Part shown: positions 14,264-21,591 of the stretch, piece after piece
How the letters are laid out: each line of letters opens with the position of its first letter
How positions within the stretch are numbered: position 1 is the first letter of the stretch
IMG/VR virus record: IMGVR_UViG_3300017964_000074
Location: 1 to 24,451 of that record
Origin: a virus
DNA: 24,451 nt
Direction: 5' to 3' (one strand)
The notes under the pieces: model-generated
Database searches by the model: none
Told to the model about the DNA's origin: nothing
What the model saw: the letters and a program-made list of their open reading frames with translations, nothing else
Made by a program: the position numbers and the translations under genes

Positions 14264-16435
14264 CTATCCTATTTGCACCCATTGACTGCTGTCACCGTCA
14301 CTGTAATAAACAGCCATGATTAAGTCGGCTGTATCCCACCAAAGGTCACCGGAACTGGGATTGCTCGGTGCAGTTTCCTGAACAGCAACACTTGCTCCCG
14401 ACCCGCTCCCAGAGGGGTTAGCCTTAACCCACTGCGACGAAGAACCGTCGTTGTAATAAACATAGAGCCGCAGAGTGGTTGTGTCGTACCAAAGGTCGCC
14501 ATCGGACGGGGAGCTTGGTGCTGTATCTGCGGTAGTTACAGACGCACCGCCACCACCCGACTGTGCGACCCAATCGTAATCTGTGCCGTTCCAGCTTAAT
14601 ACTTCGTTTGTTGCCGCCGTGCTGGTGTTAAGGTGAGCATCTACACTGGCGTCGTTATAACTGCCGCCTGATGGCGAGGCCGCATCCCAGCGACTATTTG
14701 CGTTATCCCACGTAAGCACTTGCCCGTCTGTCGGGGTCATAGTGTTTACATCAGACAAATCTTCGATGCTTTGTCCGGTAATGCCTGTTAAGTAGCTAGA
14801 TAAATCTGGCGGCGTGTAGCTAAACGCGCCTGTAGAGTTGTTATAGCTAAGAGCCGCAGTACCAGCGGCATTAGTCGTAACAGACAGATCCGTTAGTGCT
14901 ATGCCACCAGCGTCAGCGGCGTTCACCCATGCAGTACCGTTGTATTTCAGTACCTGTCCATTAGACGCTGATGTAATCGTTACGTCTGAAACGTCGTCTA
15001 GCGCTACGCTTGTTAGGTAACTGGATAAGTCTGGAGGCGTAAAGGTGAACACCCCTGTGGTGTTACTGTATGTAAGCGCCGCCGTTCCCGCGCTGGTGGT
15101 CGTAACAGAGTGATCAAAAAGGGTGGAACTCCAAGCGTAATCCGTGCCAGTCCAAGTAAGAACTTTATTTTGGCTTGCGGTGATGATATTTAAATGATTG
15201 TCAACTTGATCATGTATGTAAGCGCCTATATTGCGGGCATCCCAACGGCTGTTCGTAGGATCCCACCCGAGCACATAGTTAGTTGCTCCCGTGATGGAGC
15301 TATTTACGTCGGATAAGTCTCCGATGCTTTGACTTGAAATGCCGGTAAGGTAGCTAGACAGGTCTGGCGGGGTGTAACTAAATGTACCAGTCGTATTGTT
15401 GTAGCTCAGCGCCGCCGTGCCTGCCGCATTAGTTGTGACAGAGATATCAGTTAAGGCGATGCCGCCAGATTGCGCTACCCAGTCATAGTCTGAGCCATTC
15501 CAGCTAAGGACTTCGTTCGTTGCTGCCGAACTTTGGTTTAGGTGAAAGTCTACATAGCTGTTTACATTGTTAGGCGTTATGCCAACTTGCGCGTCCCACC
15601 GGCTATTCGTAGCGTCCCACCCAAGAACGTGATTACCCGATCCAGTAATAGAGCTGTTTACGTCAGATAAATCTCCGATGCTCTCGTTGGTAATGCCGGT
15701 CAGATATGTTCCAAGATCGCTAATCTGAGATTCAGTGATCGAAAGGGCGGCTTGGTGAGTCGTTACGTCGCTTTGGGTAACCGTGTAGCTAGTTATATAG
15801 CTAGATAGGTCTGGGGGCGTATAGCTGAATACCCCTGTGCTGTTGCTGTATGAAAGTGCCGCTGTGCCTGCGGTATTAGTGGTAACAGAGAGGTCGGTCA
15901 ACGCAATGCCGCCACTCGCTGTAGCTGGCTCCCACTGACTGTTTGCATTGTCCCAAGTTAATACCTGCCCATCAGTCGGCGCTGTCGTTGATGTATCTAC
16001 ATCACTGAGATCATCAATCTGCGCGGCTCTGGGGATGATAATTTCCCCTGCCATAGAGCCGTGATACTGACAGTTGTAGTAGAGCTTGGATGGCGCGTCC
16101 TGTGGCACAACAAACTTAATGGTTCCGGTTGCCGCTCCATTGTTGGTAACACCATCAGAGTAGGCGTTGCCGGTGCCGGTTCCAGATGTGGAGTTGATGT
16201 AAAACGGATGACCTGTAGCATCTACGGCAAACTCGTAAGTCTTGCCTCTATGCAGGTAAAGCGTCGGGTTACTGTCGCTATCGGTGCCGAATCCGTTGAA
16301 GACGTAAGCGCTTGAGCCACTAGCAGTGACCGCGAAGTACCCGTCAGACGTGGCAACGTCCCACACACCAAGTGTGGCGTTGTAGATGAATCCGTTGAAA
16401 AGATCTCCGCCTGATGGATTGTCTGGGAAGTTCAT
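14264..16435 (-). CDS. Long modular tail fibre with cupredoxin-like domain
   Basis: This is a 723-residue protein. Residues 1-30 are the short form of the shared fibre head (MNFPDNPSGGDLFNGFIYNA). Residues about 33-135 form a cupredoxin-like beta domain (NPTLYLHRGKTYEFAVDATG, HPFYI, TIKFVVPQDAPSKLYY, NCQYHGSMAGEIIIP) with the ligand pattern His76, Cys122, His125, Met128. From 140 to 620 it is built of alternating modules: DDLSDVD..PTDGQVLTWDN...W and four copies of LTDLSVTTN.AGTAALSY / FSYTPPDLSSYLT, plus VD.HLN.S.AATNEVLSWNG. The last 90 residues carry two APS.PS.GDLW(Y/W)DT / YY.DG.SSQWV units. Such proteins are trimeric fibre shafts. The ribosome site is AGGTG. It lies between two pairs of related fibres. 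Confidence 0.85.
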   Translation of the reverse strand: MNFPDNPSGGDLFNGFIYNATLGVWDVATSDGYFAVTASGSSAYVFNGFGTDSDSNPTLYLHRGKTYEFAVDATGHPFYINSTSGTGTGNAYSDGVTNNGAATGTIKFVVPQDAPSKLYYNCQYHGSMAGEIIIPRAAQIDDLSDVDTSTTAPTDGQVLTWDNANSQWEPATASGGIALTDLSVTTNTAGTAALSYSNSTGVFSYTPPDLSSYITSYTVTQSDVTTHQAALSITESQISDLGTYLTGITNESIGDLSDVNSSITGSGNHVLGWDATNSRWDAQVGITPNNVNSYVDFHLNQSSAATNEVLSWNGSDYDWVAQSGGIALTDISVTTNAAGTAALSYNNTTGTFSYTPPDLSSYLTGISSQSIGDLSDVNSSITGATNYVLGWDPTNSRWDARNIGAYIHDQVDNHLNIITASQNKVLTWTGTDYAWSSTLFDHSVTTTSAGTAALTYSNTTGVFTFTPPDLSSYLTSVALDDVSDVTITSASNGQVLKYNGTAWVNAADAGGIALTDLSVTTNAAGTAALSYNNSTGAFSYTPPDLSSYLTGITGQSIEDLSDVNTMTPTDGQVLTWDNANSRWDAASPSGGSYNDASVDAHLNTSTAATNEVLSWNGTDYDWVAQSGGGGASVTTADTAPSSPSDGDLWYDTTTLRLYVYYNDGSSSQWVKANPSGSGSGASVAVQETAPSNPSSGDLWWDTADLIMAVYYSDGDSSQWVQIG
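14786..15907 (-). repeat. Four copies of a 39-residue fibre module
   Basis: Copies of the ALTDLSVTT.AGTAALSY / TG.FSYTPPDLSSYLT module lie at 15907-15791, 15460-15344, 15115-15011 and 14902-14786 (the third lacks the first few residues). A fifth copy is in the short fibre at 11524-11408. Protein identity is high, while the third codon positions differ freely between copies. This points to long-standing purifying selection rather than fresh duplication. Spacer modules between copies (DLSDVNSSITG, NEVLSWNG) also recur. Confidence 0.9.
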
Positions 16436-16442
16436 TATTAAT

Positions 16443-17339
16443 TCACCTTATCGGCTTCAATGCGAGAAACACTTGCATTTCTGGGGCACATTGACGAAAG
16501 CTGGTTTTTGAAAATCGAAGCGTAGACCCGCCGTTGACAATATTTATGAACGTGGATTTTTTCCAGTGGGGTTGGCTAGTCGTATATAGGTTTGCAAAAC
16601 TGCCCGAGGATGGCAGGGAATTGCTGCTAGAAGATACTGTATGAACCACACTGTAATTACTGTTCTCAAAAGACACAGGCTTCTGCAAAGTGCTGCCAAT
16701 TCTGTATTCCGCTGAACAGTAACTACTCTGGCCGGTCGATAAGCCGTCTGGATAAAATGACAAACGGTAGCCAGCTAGAAAAATTTGACAAAAAACCATC
16801 CAAACGCCACTACCTAGCACCTTGTTAGCAAAATATATGTCAGTGCCGCCGTTGTATTGCGTATATGTTGAATCACCTTGCGCCACGTCACTTGGGGAAG
16901 GTGCGGAGCTTGAGTAGGTTTCGTATTCTGCTTCAGCAGAATCATCGTCCCACTCATTAGCGTTGTATGTGAGCCTTGAGGAGTAAGTCCCTGCATTGGA
17001 GGCGAGAGAAGGCATTCCAGCTAATAAAGTCGAAGCGCCGCCTCGTCCCGTACCCCCGAGTGCCACCCAAGCGCCAGCAGTGCTATCATAAACATAAGTC
17101 ACTCCATTGCTTTCTGAAAACCAAGGCTGGCCGTCGATAGGGTTTGAGGGCTTTGTAGACGAAGTCTCTACAAATGAATCGGCGACTAAATTAGCCCAAG
17201 ATCCGTTCTCTCTTATGTACTGCGTACCATCTGAGGGCGCGTCTTCTAACTTATCTGCATTCAAGTTAGAGAAGTTTGCGTCCATCTCTACAACAGACAG
17301 CGGCGCACTTTTACTGGCAGTTGTAACGATTGTTGTCAT
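16443..17339 (-). CDS. Tail fibre, paralogue B with distinct C-terminal domain
   Basis: This 298-residue protein starts at an ATG overlapping the previous fibre's stop by four bases. Its first 50 residues (TTIVTTASKSAPLSVVEMDA, NFSNLNADKLEDAPSDGTQY) are clearly homologous to those of the gene just upstream (ATIVTRSGKGSPLTNTEVDS, NFTNLNTDKIEDAPSDGTTY). Next comes a module KPSNPIDGQPWFSESNGVTY that matches the GDVWYSESNGVTYVYYD of the neighbour. The C-terminal part from about residue 105 is unrelated to the neighbour's. It has acidic DDDSAEAEYETYSSS, then GSGVWMVFCQIFLAGYRLSF and ends APEMQVFLALKPIR, consistent with a beta-sandwich (C1q/TNF-like) head. It is likely one of a set of alternative or hetero-fibre tips. 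Confidence 0.75.
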   Translation of the reverse strand: MTTIVTTASKSAPLSVVEMDANFSNLNADKLEDAPSDGTQYIRENGSWANLVADSFVETSSTKPSNPIDGQPWFSESNGVTYVYDSTAGAWVALGGTGRGGASTLLAGMPSLASNAGTYSSRLTYNANEWDDDSAEAEYETYSSSAPSPSDVAQGDSTYTQYNGGTDIYFANKVLGSGVWMVFCQIFLAGYRLSFYPDGLSTGQSSYCSAEYRIGSTLQKPVSFENSNYSVVHTVSSSSNSLPSSGSFANLYTTSQPHWKKSTFINIVNGGSTLRFSKTSFRQCAPEMQVFLALKPIR

Positions 17340-18190
17340 AATCCAAAAGGCTTCTCAAATGTTACTAACGGAGTTATGGTTGAACTGCTATTTGAATACT
17401 GCCAGCCGACGCCGATTCTCAATCTATTGGTGCTGGTATTTGTTACGTCAAATACATAAAACTCATCGTTCGTCTGGGTTCCGGTGGAGCTATAACGAAT
17501 TGCTGTCAAGCCGGTCGCAGTTACAGTAGAAAAACTTGATCCGCTGTTGGTGCTTTTCTCTATTCTGCTGTAGAGGGTGTTATTAGAGCTGGAAGAGAAA
17601 TAAAGCGTAGAGCTTAATCGGACTACCCACTTCCCCGTCTCAGAAAAGCTAAATACCCCAGATGAATCGGTTACCCAGCTACCGCTGTTGTAAGATTCCG
17701 TGAACGATGTAGCGTAGGTATTAGTCGTGCTTCCCGAAGCCGATCTAGCAGAACCTGCGAATTGAGCAAATCTTGGCTGTTGGTTTACCCAAGCACTACC
17801 GTTGTACTCCAAAAAATCGCCCGTTGCTAAATTGCTTAGGGTGACATCAGACAATTCTGCTAAAGAAGACGCGCCTTTTGGACTGCTTACTGGTGCGCCA
17901 GTAGCCACCCATTGCGAAGACGTTCCGTCGTCGTAATACACATACGTGACACCATTACTTTCTGAATACCAAACGTCTCCATCAGATGGAGATGACGGTG
18001 CTGTGCTGGACGTTGTAATCGTGGCAGCAGCAGCAGTGACCGCCGCCCACGCACCAGACTGACGGGCATAGGTAGTTCCGTCAGATGGAGCGTCCTCGAT
18101 CTTGTCTGTATTCAGGTTAGTGAAATTAGAGTCCACCTCTGTGTTAGTCAGAGGTGAACCCTTTCCACTACGAGTGACAATGGTTGCCAT
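17336..18190 (-). CDS. Tail fibre, paralogue A with C1q-like C-terminal head
   Basis: This is a 284-residue fibre. The N-terminal module (1-50, ATIVTRSGKGSPLTNTEVDS then NFTNLNTDK) is a common start in marine phage fibres. It is followed by TAPSSPSDGDVWYSESNGVT, VYYDDGTSSQWVATG (62-99) and a LAELSDVTLSNLATGDFLEY, NGSAWVNQ module (108-137). Residues 140-284 look like a jelly-roll head: SSGVFSFSETGKWVVRLSST, LYFSSSSNNTLYSRIEKS and a last strand TPLVTFEKPFGL. The GxWxVxxS pattern and an aromatic/hydrophobic final strand resemble C1q-like trimeric heads; this is inference from pattern. It overlaps the next fibre by four bases. Confidence 0.75.
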   Translation of the reverse strand: MATIVTRSGKGSPLTNTEVDSNFTNLNTDKIEDAPSDGTTYARQSGAWAAVTAAAATITTSSTAPSSPSDGDVWYSESNGVTYVYYDDGTSSQWVATGAPVSSPKGASSLAELSDVTLSNLATGDFLEYNGSAWVNQQPRFAQFAGSARSASGSTTNTYATSFTESYNSGSWVTDSSGVFSFSETGKWVVRLSSTLYFSSSSNNTLYSRIEKSTNSGSSFSTVTATGLTAIRYSSTGTQTNDEFYVFDVTNTSTNRLRIGVGWQYSNSSSTITPLVTFEKPFGL

Positions 18191-18204
18191 CGTGGTTTCC
18201 TATA

Positions 18205-18651
18205 TTAGGAAGCTGAGACCGTTATAGTCCACGTAATGGTCATGCTGTCGTCAGCGGCCTTGGTCACAGTTCCGAAGACCGTGCGGCAGAGCATGGTTCC
18301 TCCTGAAGAGGCATTGAAGATACCGGCTTCGGTCAATGAACCAGTTCCGTCACCTGCGCTCCAGCTACAGACATAAGCGATTGCATTATCTGTAACCGTG
18401 GTGCTGGTCAGGGCGTTGCGGTCCAGCTCAGTACCAAGAGTGGTATCGCCAGCCGCCGCAGCAGTAGAGCCAGTGCCCACTGCCATGTGGCTCATTACGT
18501 TCTCGCTCGTACCGCTCATGCGAGATGCAATGTAGTCCAGTCCAGTATCGACGATCAGGTTTTCAACCTTCTTCTCGTCTTTGATATTTCCGTCAGGGCC
18601 ACGAACTACAATGTCCAGTGTTCCCTTCGCTTTCAGTCCATCGATGATCAT
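18205..18651 (-). CDS. Small beta-rich tail/fibre-associated protein
   Basis: This is a 148-residue protein with a clear AAAGGAT ribosome site. It begins MIIDGLKAKGTLDIVVRGPD, then KVENLIVDTGLDYIASRMSG, a Gly/Ala linker (HMAVGTGSTAAAAGDTTLGT), TVTDNAIAYVCSWSAGDGTG, SLTEAGIFNASSGGTMLCRT and a final strand ITWTITVSAS. This is a recognisable kind of phage structural protein seen near tail fibres in several podo- and siphophages. The 'VGTGSTAAAAGDTTLGTEL' and 'EAGIFN' parts are the most characteristic. No function is established. It is probably a virion protein that joins a fibre to the tail, given the fibre genes on both sides. It carries no membrane segment or catalytic motif. Confidence 0.7.
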   Translation of the reverse strand: MIIDGLKAKGTLDIVVRGPDGNIKDEKKVENLIVDTGLDYIASRMSGTSENVMSHMAVGTGSTAAAAGDTTLGTELDRNALTSTTVTDNAIAYVCSWSAGDGTGSLTEAGIFNASSGGTMLCRTVFGTVTKAADDSMTITWTITVSAS

Positions 18652-18663
18652 GGCTTATATCCT

Positions 18664-19929
18664 TTAGGTTAAGGTTCGTTTGACTCCGACAAAGTCGTCG
18701 CTGAAATAGTCAGTGCTACTGACGTAGCCCTGAGCCAGAAGAACGCCCGTGTCGGAGCAATTAGCGGGGTCTTCTAGATTCTTTGAAAACGCAGCAGCGT
18801 AAGCGTCGGCTGCATCGAAGGTGTTTGACTTGCTAGCACCGACTGAAATAGCGGCGCTATCAGATGCATTAGCTGTGTTGCTTGGGCTGAGAATGTTGTC
18901 TTCAACAAGAGCGAACGCATCCGAAATGTCAGCAGTGTCGGCAATGACTTTAGAAATAGACTTAGCAAACGTGTCGGTGACTGAAGGCGTTTCCGTCTTA
19001 ACAAGAAACAGGGCCAGCGCGGCGTTCTCTGAAACGCTAGGCTGCTCGCTAAAGCCCTTGCCAAACTCAAACAGCGGGCTATCCGTGATGCCAGCGCTGT
19101 CTGACTTCGATGTATCAACCGACTTTCCTATTTGCTCTGATACAGAAGGCGCTTCGCTGACAGGCTTGCTAAACGAAGAAACATACACATCTGTCGCAGA
19201 CGAAGTCTCTGACAGGTGCTTGCTGTAACCCAAAGCGGCTACGTCCGTGACGCCCGCCGTGTTTTGCTGCTCACGGTCGAGGCCATCAATCATCGTATTC
19301 GAGATGATGTCGCTGACCGATACCGAGTCAGAGAATGATCGGTTGTAAGCAATAGCCCTAACAAAAGTTTCACTAATACCTGCGGCATCTGACAAACCCT
19401 TGCCTACCGTAAATACTTGCGCGTCCGTAATAGCTGGTGTTTCGCTCGGGTTCTTCCCGAAAGTAGTTACGTGAGCGTCAGAGCTGGTGAACGTGTCTGA
19501 TACAGGTCGGCTAACAGCCTTTGCAGGAACATCTGACAAAGAACCTGCATCTGACAGCGCCTTAGAGGCATCGTAAGTCAGAGCCTCAGAAATGCTTGGC
19601 GCTTCTGAAAGGCCTTTGCCGAACTCAGTGCTGATTGAGTCGGAAACGGTCCCCATCGAAACCACATCGGACACGTTCTTGAACAGGTGCGCGGCATAAA
19701 GATCGGAACTGCCTGCCGAGTCTGCGATGGCTTTTTCTACGGCAAATGCAATAGCGTCATCAAACTCAGGGCTTTCAAAGAAGGCCCTAATAAGGCCAAC
19801 AAGTAGCGAACCAGAATCCAGATGCACGTTGGTCGCAACTAGATTGCTGACCTCAACATCAGATACGGATAGCTTGCCTTGAGCCGCCATGGCCTTGAGC
19901 AAAGCACGTTGTATGCTCGCTCGAATCAT
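18664..19929 (-). CDS. 18-residue-repeat virion protein
   Basis: This is a 421-residue protein coupled by ATGA to the BppU-like gene. Residues 1-65 form a distinct N-terminal domain (MIRASIQRALLKAMAAQGKL, SLLVGLIRAFFESPEFDDAI). From about 70 to 400 the chain is made of some 18 short units, most of them 18 residues long, with consensus (K)xLSDxxSxSDxxxxxxGK. Examples are KGLSEAPSISEALTYDAS, KALSDAGSLSDVPAKAVS and KNPSETPAITDAQVFTVG. It ends with DYFSDDFVGVKRTLT, a terminal motif I recall from other marine phage repeat proteins. The regular length and alternating Ser/Asp and hydrophobic positions suggest a repetitive beta-solenoid-like shaft or spring. No named family is assigned. Its place between the connectors and fibres suggests a tail appendage. 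Confidence 0.7.
   Translation of the reverse strand: MIRASIQRALLKAMAAQGKLSVSDVEVSNLVATNVHLDSGSLLVGLIRAFFESPEFDDAIAFAVEKAIADSAGSSDLYAAHLFKNVSDVVSMGTVSDSISTEFGKGLSEAPSISEALTYDASKALSDAGSLSDVPAKAVSRPVSDTFTSSDAHVTTFGKNPSETPAITDAQVFTVGKGLSDAAGISETFVRAIAYNRSFSDSVSVSDIISNTMIDGLDREQQNTAGVTDVAALGYSKHLSETSSATDVYVSSFSKPVSEAPSVSEQIGKSVDTSKSDSAGITDSPLFEFGKGFSEQPSVSENAALALFLVKTETPSVTDTFAKSISKVIADTADISDAFALVEDNILSPSNTANASDSAAISVGASKSNTFDAADAYAAAFSKNLEDPANCSDTGVLLAQGYVSSTDYFSDDFVGVKRTLT
18700..19720 (-). repeat. About 18 degenerate 54-bp coding repeats
   Basis: The coding strand repeats units of about 54 bases (18 codons), visible on the plus strand as recurring complements of the LSD/LSE...SVSE/SISD segments at intervals of 50-70 bases. 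Several units are extended to 20-24 residues (for example near GLDREQQNT). The DNA is too diverged for simple tandem-repeat detection; the signal is at protein level. Confidence 0.75.
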
Positions 19930-20300
19930 CCGAAGGCTTCTCTCACTTTAAGCTTCAGCAGATCGTTGACGGTCTGAATTTCTCCGCCCTGAAACGTAGC
20001 CTCGATCTCAGCCTCAAAAACACCTGCCGTATCAAGAGTTCCGGTCGGAAAGTCAGTGCTCGCTATGCCGTTTTCAGCATCAGTCACCGTCATGGTGAGT
20101 GTCGCTTTGACTGTGGACGCGCCGATCTCCCTGATCCGCAAGCGCACAGTTGCGCCATTGAGGTCAATGGGTGCCCACGTAGAAGAGTCTTCTGGGTCTA
20201 GCGTCTGGCCGGTTGCCGCCTCAGATGCGTCCTTGAGGGTGATCACAACACGCGGAAGCGTGTCGCCCTGAACCAACTCTAGAGTGTCGGAGTACGCCAT
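19926..20300 (-). CDS. BppU N-terminal domain-like tail protein
   Basis: This is a 124-residue beta-sandwich candidate. It opens MAYSDTLELVQGDTLPRVVI, continues with PIDLNGATVRLRIREIGAST, TDAENGIASTDFPTGTLDTA and GVFEAEIEATFQGGEIQTVN, and ends LLKLKVREAFG. The 'G.t.p...itl.d', 'dL.ga.v...i', 'd...G.....' and 'pG.y..e......g' rhythm is that of the N-terminal domain of phage baseplate upper proteins (BppU_N) and its many stand-alone relatives in phages. In the baseplate protein this domain serves as an attachment plug. Here it probably anchors the neighbouring repeat protein or fibres to the tail. It is coupled at both ends: TAATG with the connector gene and ATGA with the repeat protein. Confidence 0.75.
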   Translation of the reverse strand: MAYSDTLELVQGDTLPRVVITLKDASEAATGQTLDPEDSSTWAPIDLNGATVRLRIREIGASTVKATLTMTVTDAENGIASTDFPTGTLDTAGVFEAEIEATFQGGEIQTVNDLLKLKVREAFG

Positions 20301-20923
20301 TAGATAAACGCCCTCGATTTAACAGTTAGGGATCCGCCGCTGTATCCGTATTTCACTTCGCGAGTCACCTGCCCTACCCGCTGGTCGAACAGCGCTTTGT
20401 TTGATTGAGCAGCACCCATGTTTGACCATGGCTGACTAACCATCATTTGCAGGCGGTATATCGCGCCGTGAACAAGCGGCTCTTTGTATTCCTCCCCAAT
20501 CGTGTCGGGAATGCTGGTCGATGACGGAGACGGCTTTACTGAATACAGAACCTTGAGCGTTTCTCGCTCAGAAGGCGTCGGGCTAAGATAGAAAACTGTG
20601 TTATCTCTCTGTGAGTAATACCTTGGCTTTGCTTTCTGGGTTCCGTCACCAGTTACCTCTAATAGGCGCGTGTATGAAACCGGCGAGAGAGTCTGTCTGT
20701 TTCGATAAATATCAATTATGTGATTCAGTTCTGTCCCTGTAGGGATCGTGACTTCGTACTCTGTAATGTTGGGGATTACGAGAAAGTCTTCAGGGTCGGG
20801 TCGATAGATATCTGTTTTGACGCAGAACTCTACCGCTGACTCTCGAAGCGCTCGCTCAATCAAAAAGTCAGGCGCTCCATGAGCCTCTGGCCTGACGTAC
20901 TCCGCAATCTCCAGATAGCGCAC
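20300..20923 (-). CDS. Second head-tail connector/adaptor protein
   Basis: This 207-residue protein starts with GTG at 20923, two bases after the stop of the first adaptor; an AAAGGGCG site precedes it. The N-terminal helix APDFLIERALRESAVEFCVK followed by TDIYR is typical of phage adaptors that sit under the portal. It continues with a beta domain (YEVTIPTGTELNHIIDIYRN, TVFYLSPTPSERETLKVLYS, VKPSP), a helical segment EEYKEPLVHGAIYRLQMM with QSNKALFDQRVGQVTREVKY, and a Ser-rich end. Residues in the middle and the helix order resemble the first adaptor, so the two may have a common origin. The role would be to join portal and tail nozzle. The exact family is uncertain. Confidence 0.7.
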   Translation of the reverse strand: MRYLEIAEYVRPEAHGAPDFLIERALRESAVEFCVKTDIYRPDPEDFLVIPNITEYEVTIPTGTELNHIIDIYRNRQTLSPVSYTRLLEVTGDGTQKAKPRYYSQRDNTVFYLSPTPSERETLKVLYSVKPSPSSTSIPDTIGEEYKEPLVHGAIYRLQMMVSQPWSNMGAAQSNKALFDQRVGQVTREVKYGYSGGSLTVKSRAFI

Positions 20924-20925
20924 TA

Positions 20926-21591
20926 TTACGCCCTTTGTTCGTTTCGATCAGGATTGTTGGGTCTGGGATCTGTTGCAGCGTCAGCGCGTGTTTTGATGCC
21001 TAAGCCATTAGCAAATGACTGATAGTGCATCATCGAGCGCTCGGCATTTCCTGCGTACTCGCTGTCTTTCTGGTATGCGCGGTACAGCATATAGTCCAAT
21101 ATCGCATTCGCATAAATGTCATCCAAGCTAATAACTTGAGTGGCCGAGTAGGTCAGGTCTGCTGGTGCTGTGCTGTAAATGATCTCAATATCCATGCTGG
21201 TAGTAGCATTCGGATAAACGTAGAAGTTCTTTGGGTCAGCCGGATCGTAAACAAAATGCTCGACCTTCTTAGTGGCGTCCGCCGCAGTGTTGTGCCAGTC
21301 CGGCAGAGTTTCATCCAAGATCTTGCGATCAATCTGAGTGATCGCACGACCGCCATCGTTGCGAACGACATCAATCAGGCGAAGGCCGGTAGTTGGAATT
21401 GACTGCTTGCTACCAGCAACGCACGTCATAGTTCCATTTACCGTCTTTGCATCCGGTCTGTGCAGGACGATCTCTCTTTGCCCGTCGTTTAGAAACGTCA
21501 GCAACTCCGCTTGAGGAAAGCGAACTTGGGACGTGTCCTGAAGGATTATCCCTGCTGTATCTATTAAAGTTGCTACCTTAGTCGTTGCCAT
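20926..21591 (-). CDS. Head-tail connector protein (DUF6682-type adaptor)
   Basis: This 221-residue protein overlaps the stop of the preceding gene by 14 bases. The N-terminal stretch (IDTAGIILQDTSQVRFPQAE, LLTFLNDGQREIVLHRPDA) is the signature of a common podophage adaptor family, which I recall as DUF6682. It is followed by a beta domain (GLRLIDVVRNDGGRAITQID, HFVYDPADPKNFYVYPNATT) and a helical C-terminus. That C-terminus has ISLDDIYANAILDYMLYRAY then QKDSEYAGNAERSMMHYQSF, the usual helices of portal-bound adaptors. The polar tail (RPNNPDRNEQRA) is probably disordered. It comes soon after the capsid genes, as expected for a protein that closes the filled head. Confidence 0.8.
   Translation of the reverse strand: MATTKVATLIDTAGIILQDTSQVRFPQAELLTFLNDGQREIVLHRPDAKTVNGTMTCVAGSKQSIPTTGLRLIDVVRNDGGRAITQIDRKILDETLPDWHNTAADATKKVEHFVYDPADPKNFYVYPNATTSMDIEIIYSTAPADLTYSATQVISLDDIYANAILDYMLYRAYQKDSEYAGNAERSMMHYQSFANGLGIKTRADAATDPRPNNPDRNEQRA

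Noticed and set aside
3621-18190. Diversity-generating retroelement target in the fibre genes
   Set aside because: No reverse transcriptase or template repeat is in the window, and no fibre end shows the expected variable C-type lectin-like segment. The repeats differ mainly at third codon positions, not at adenines.
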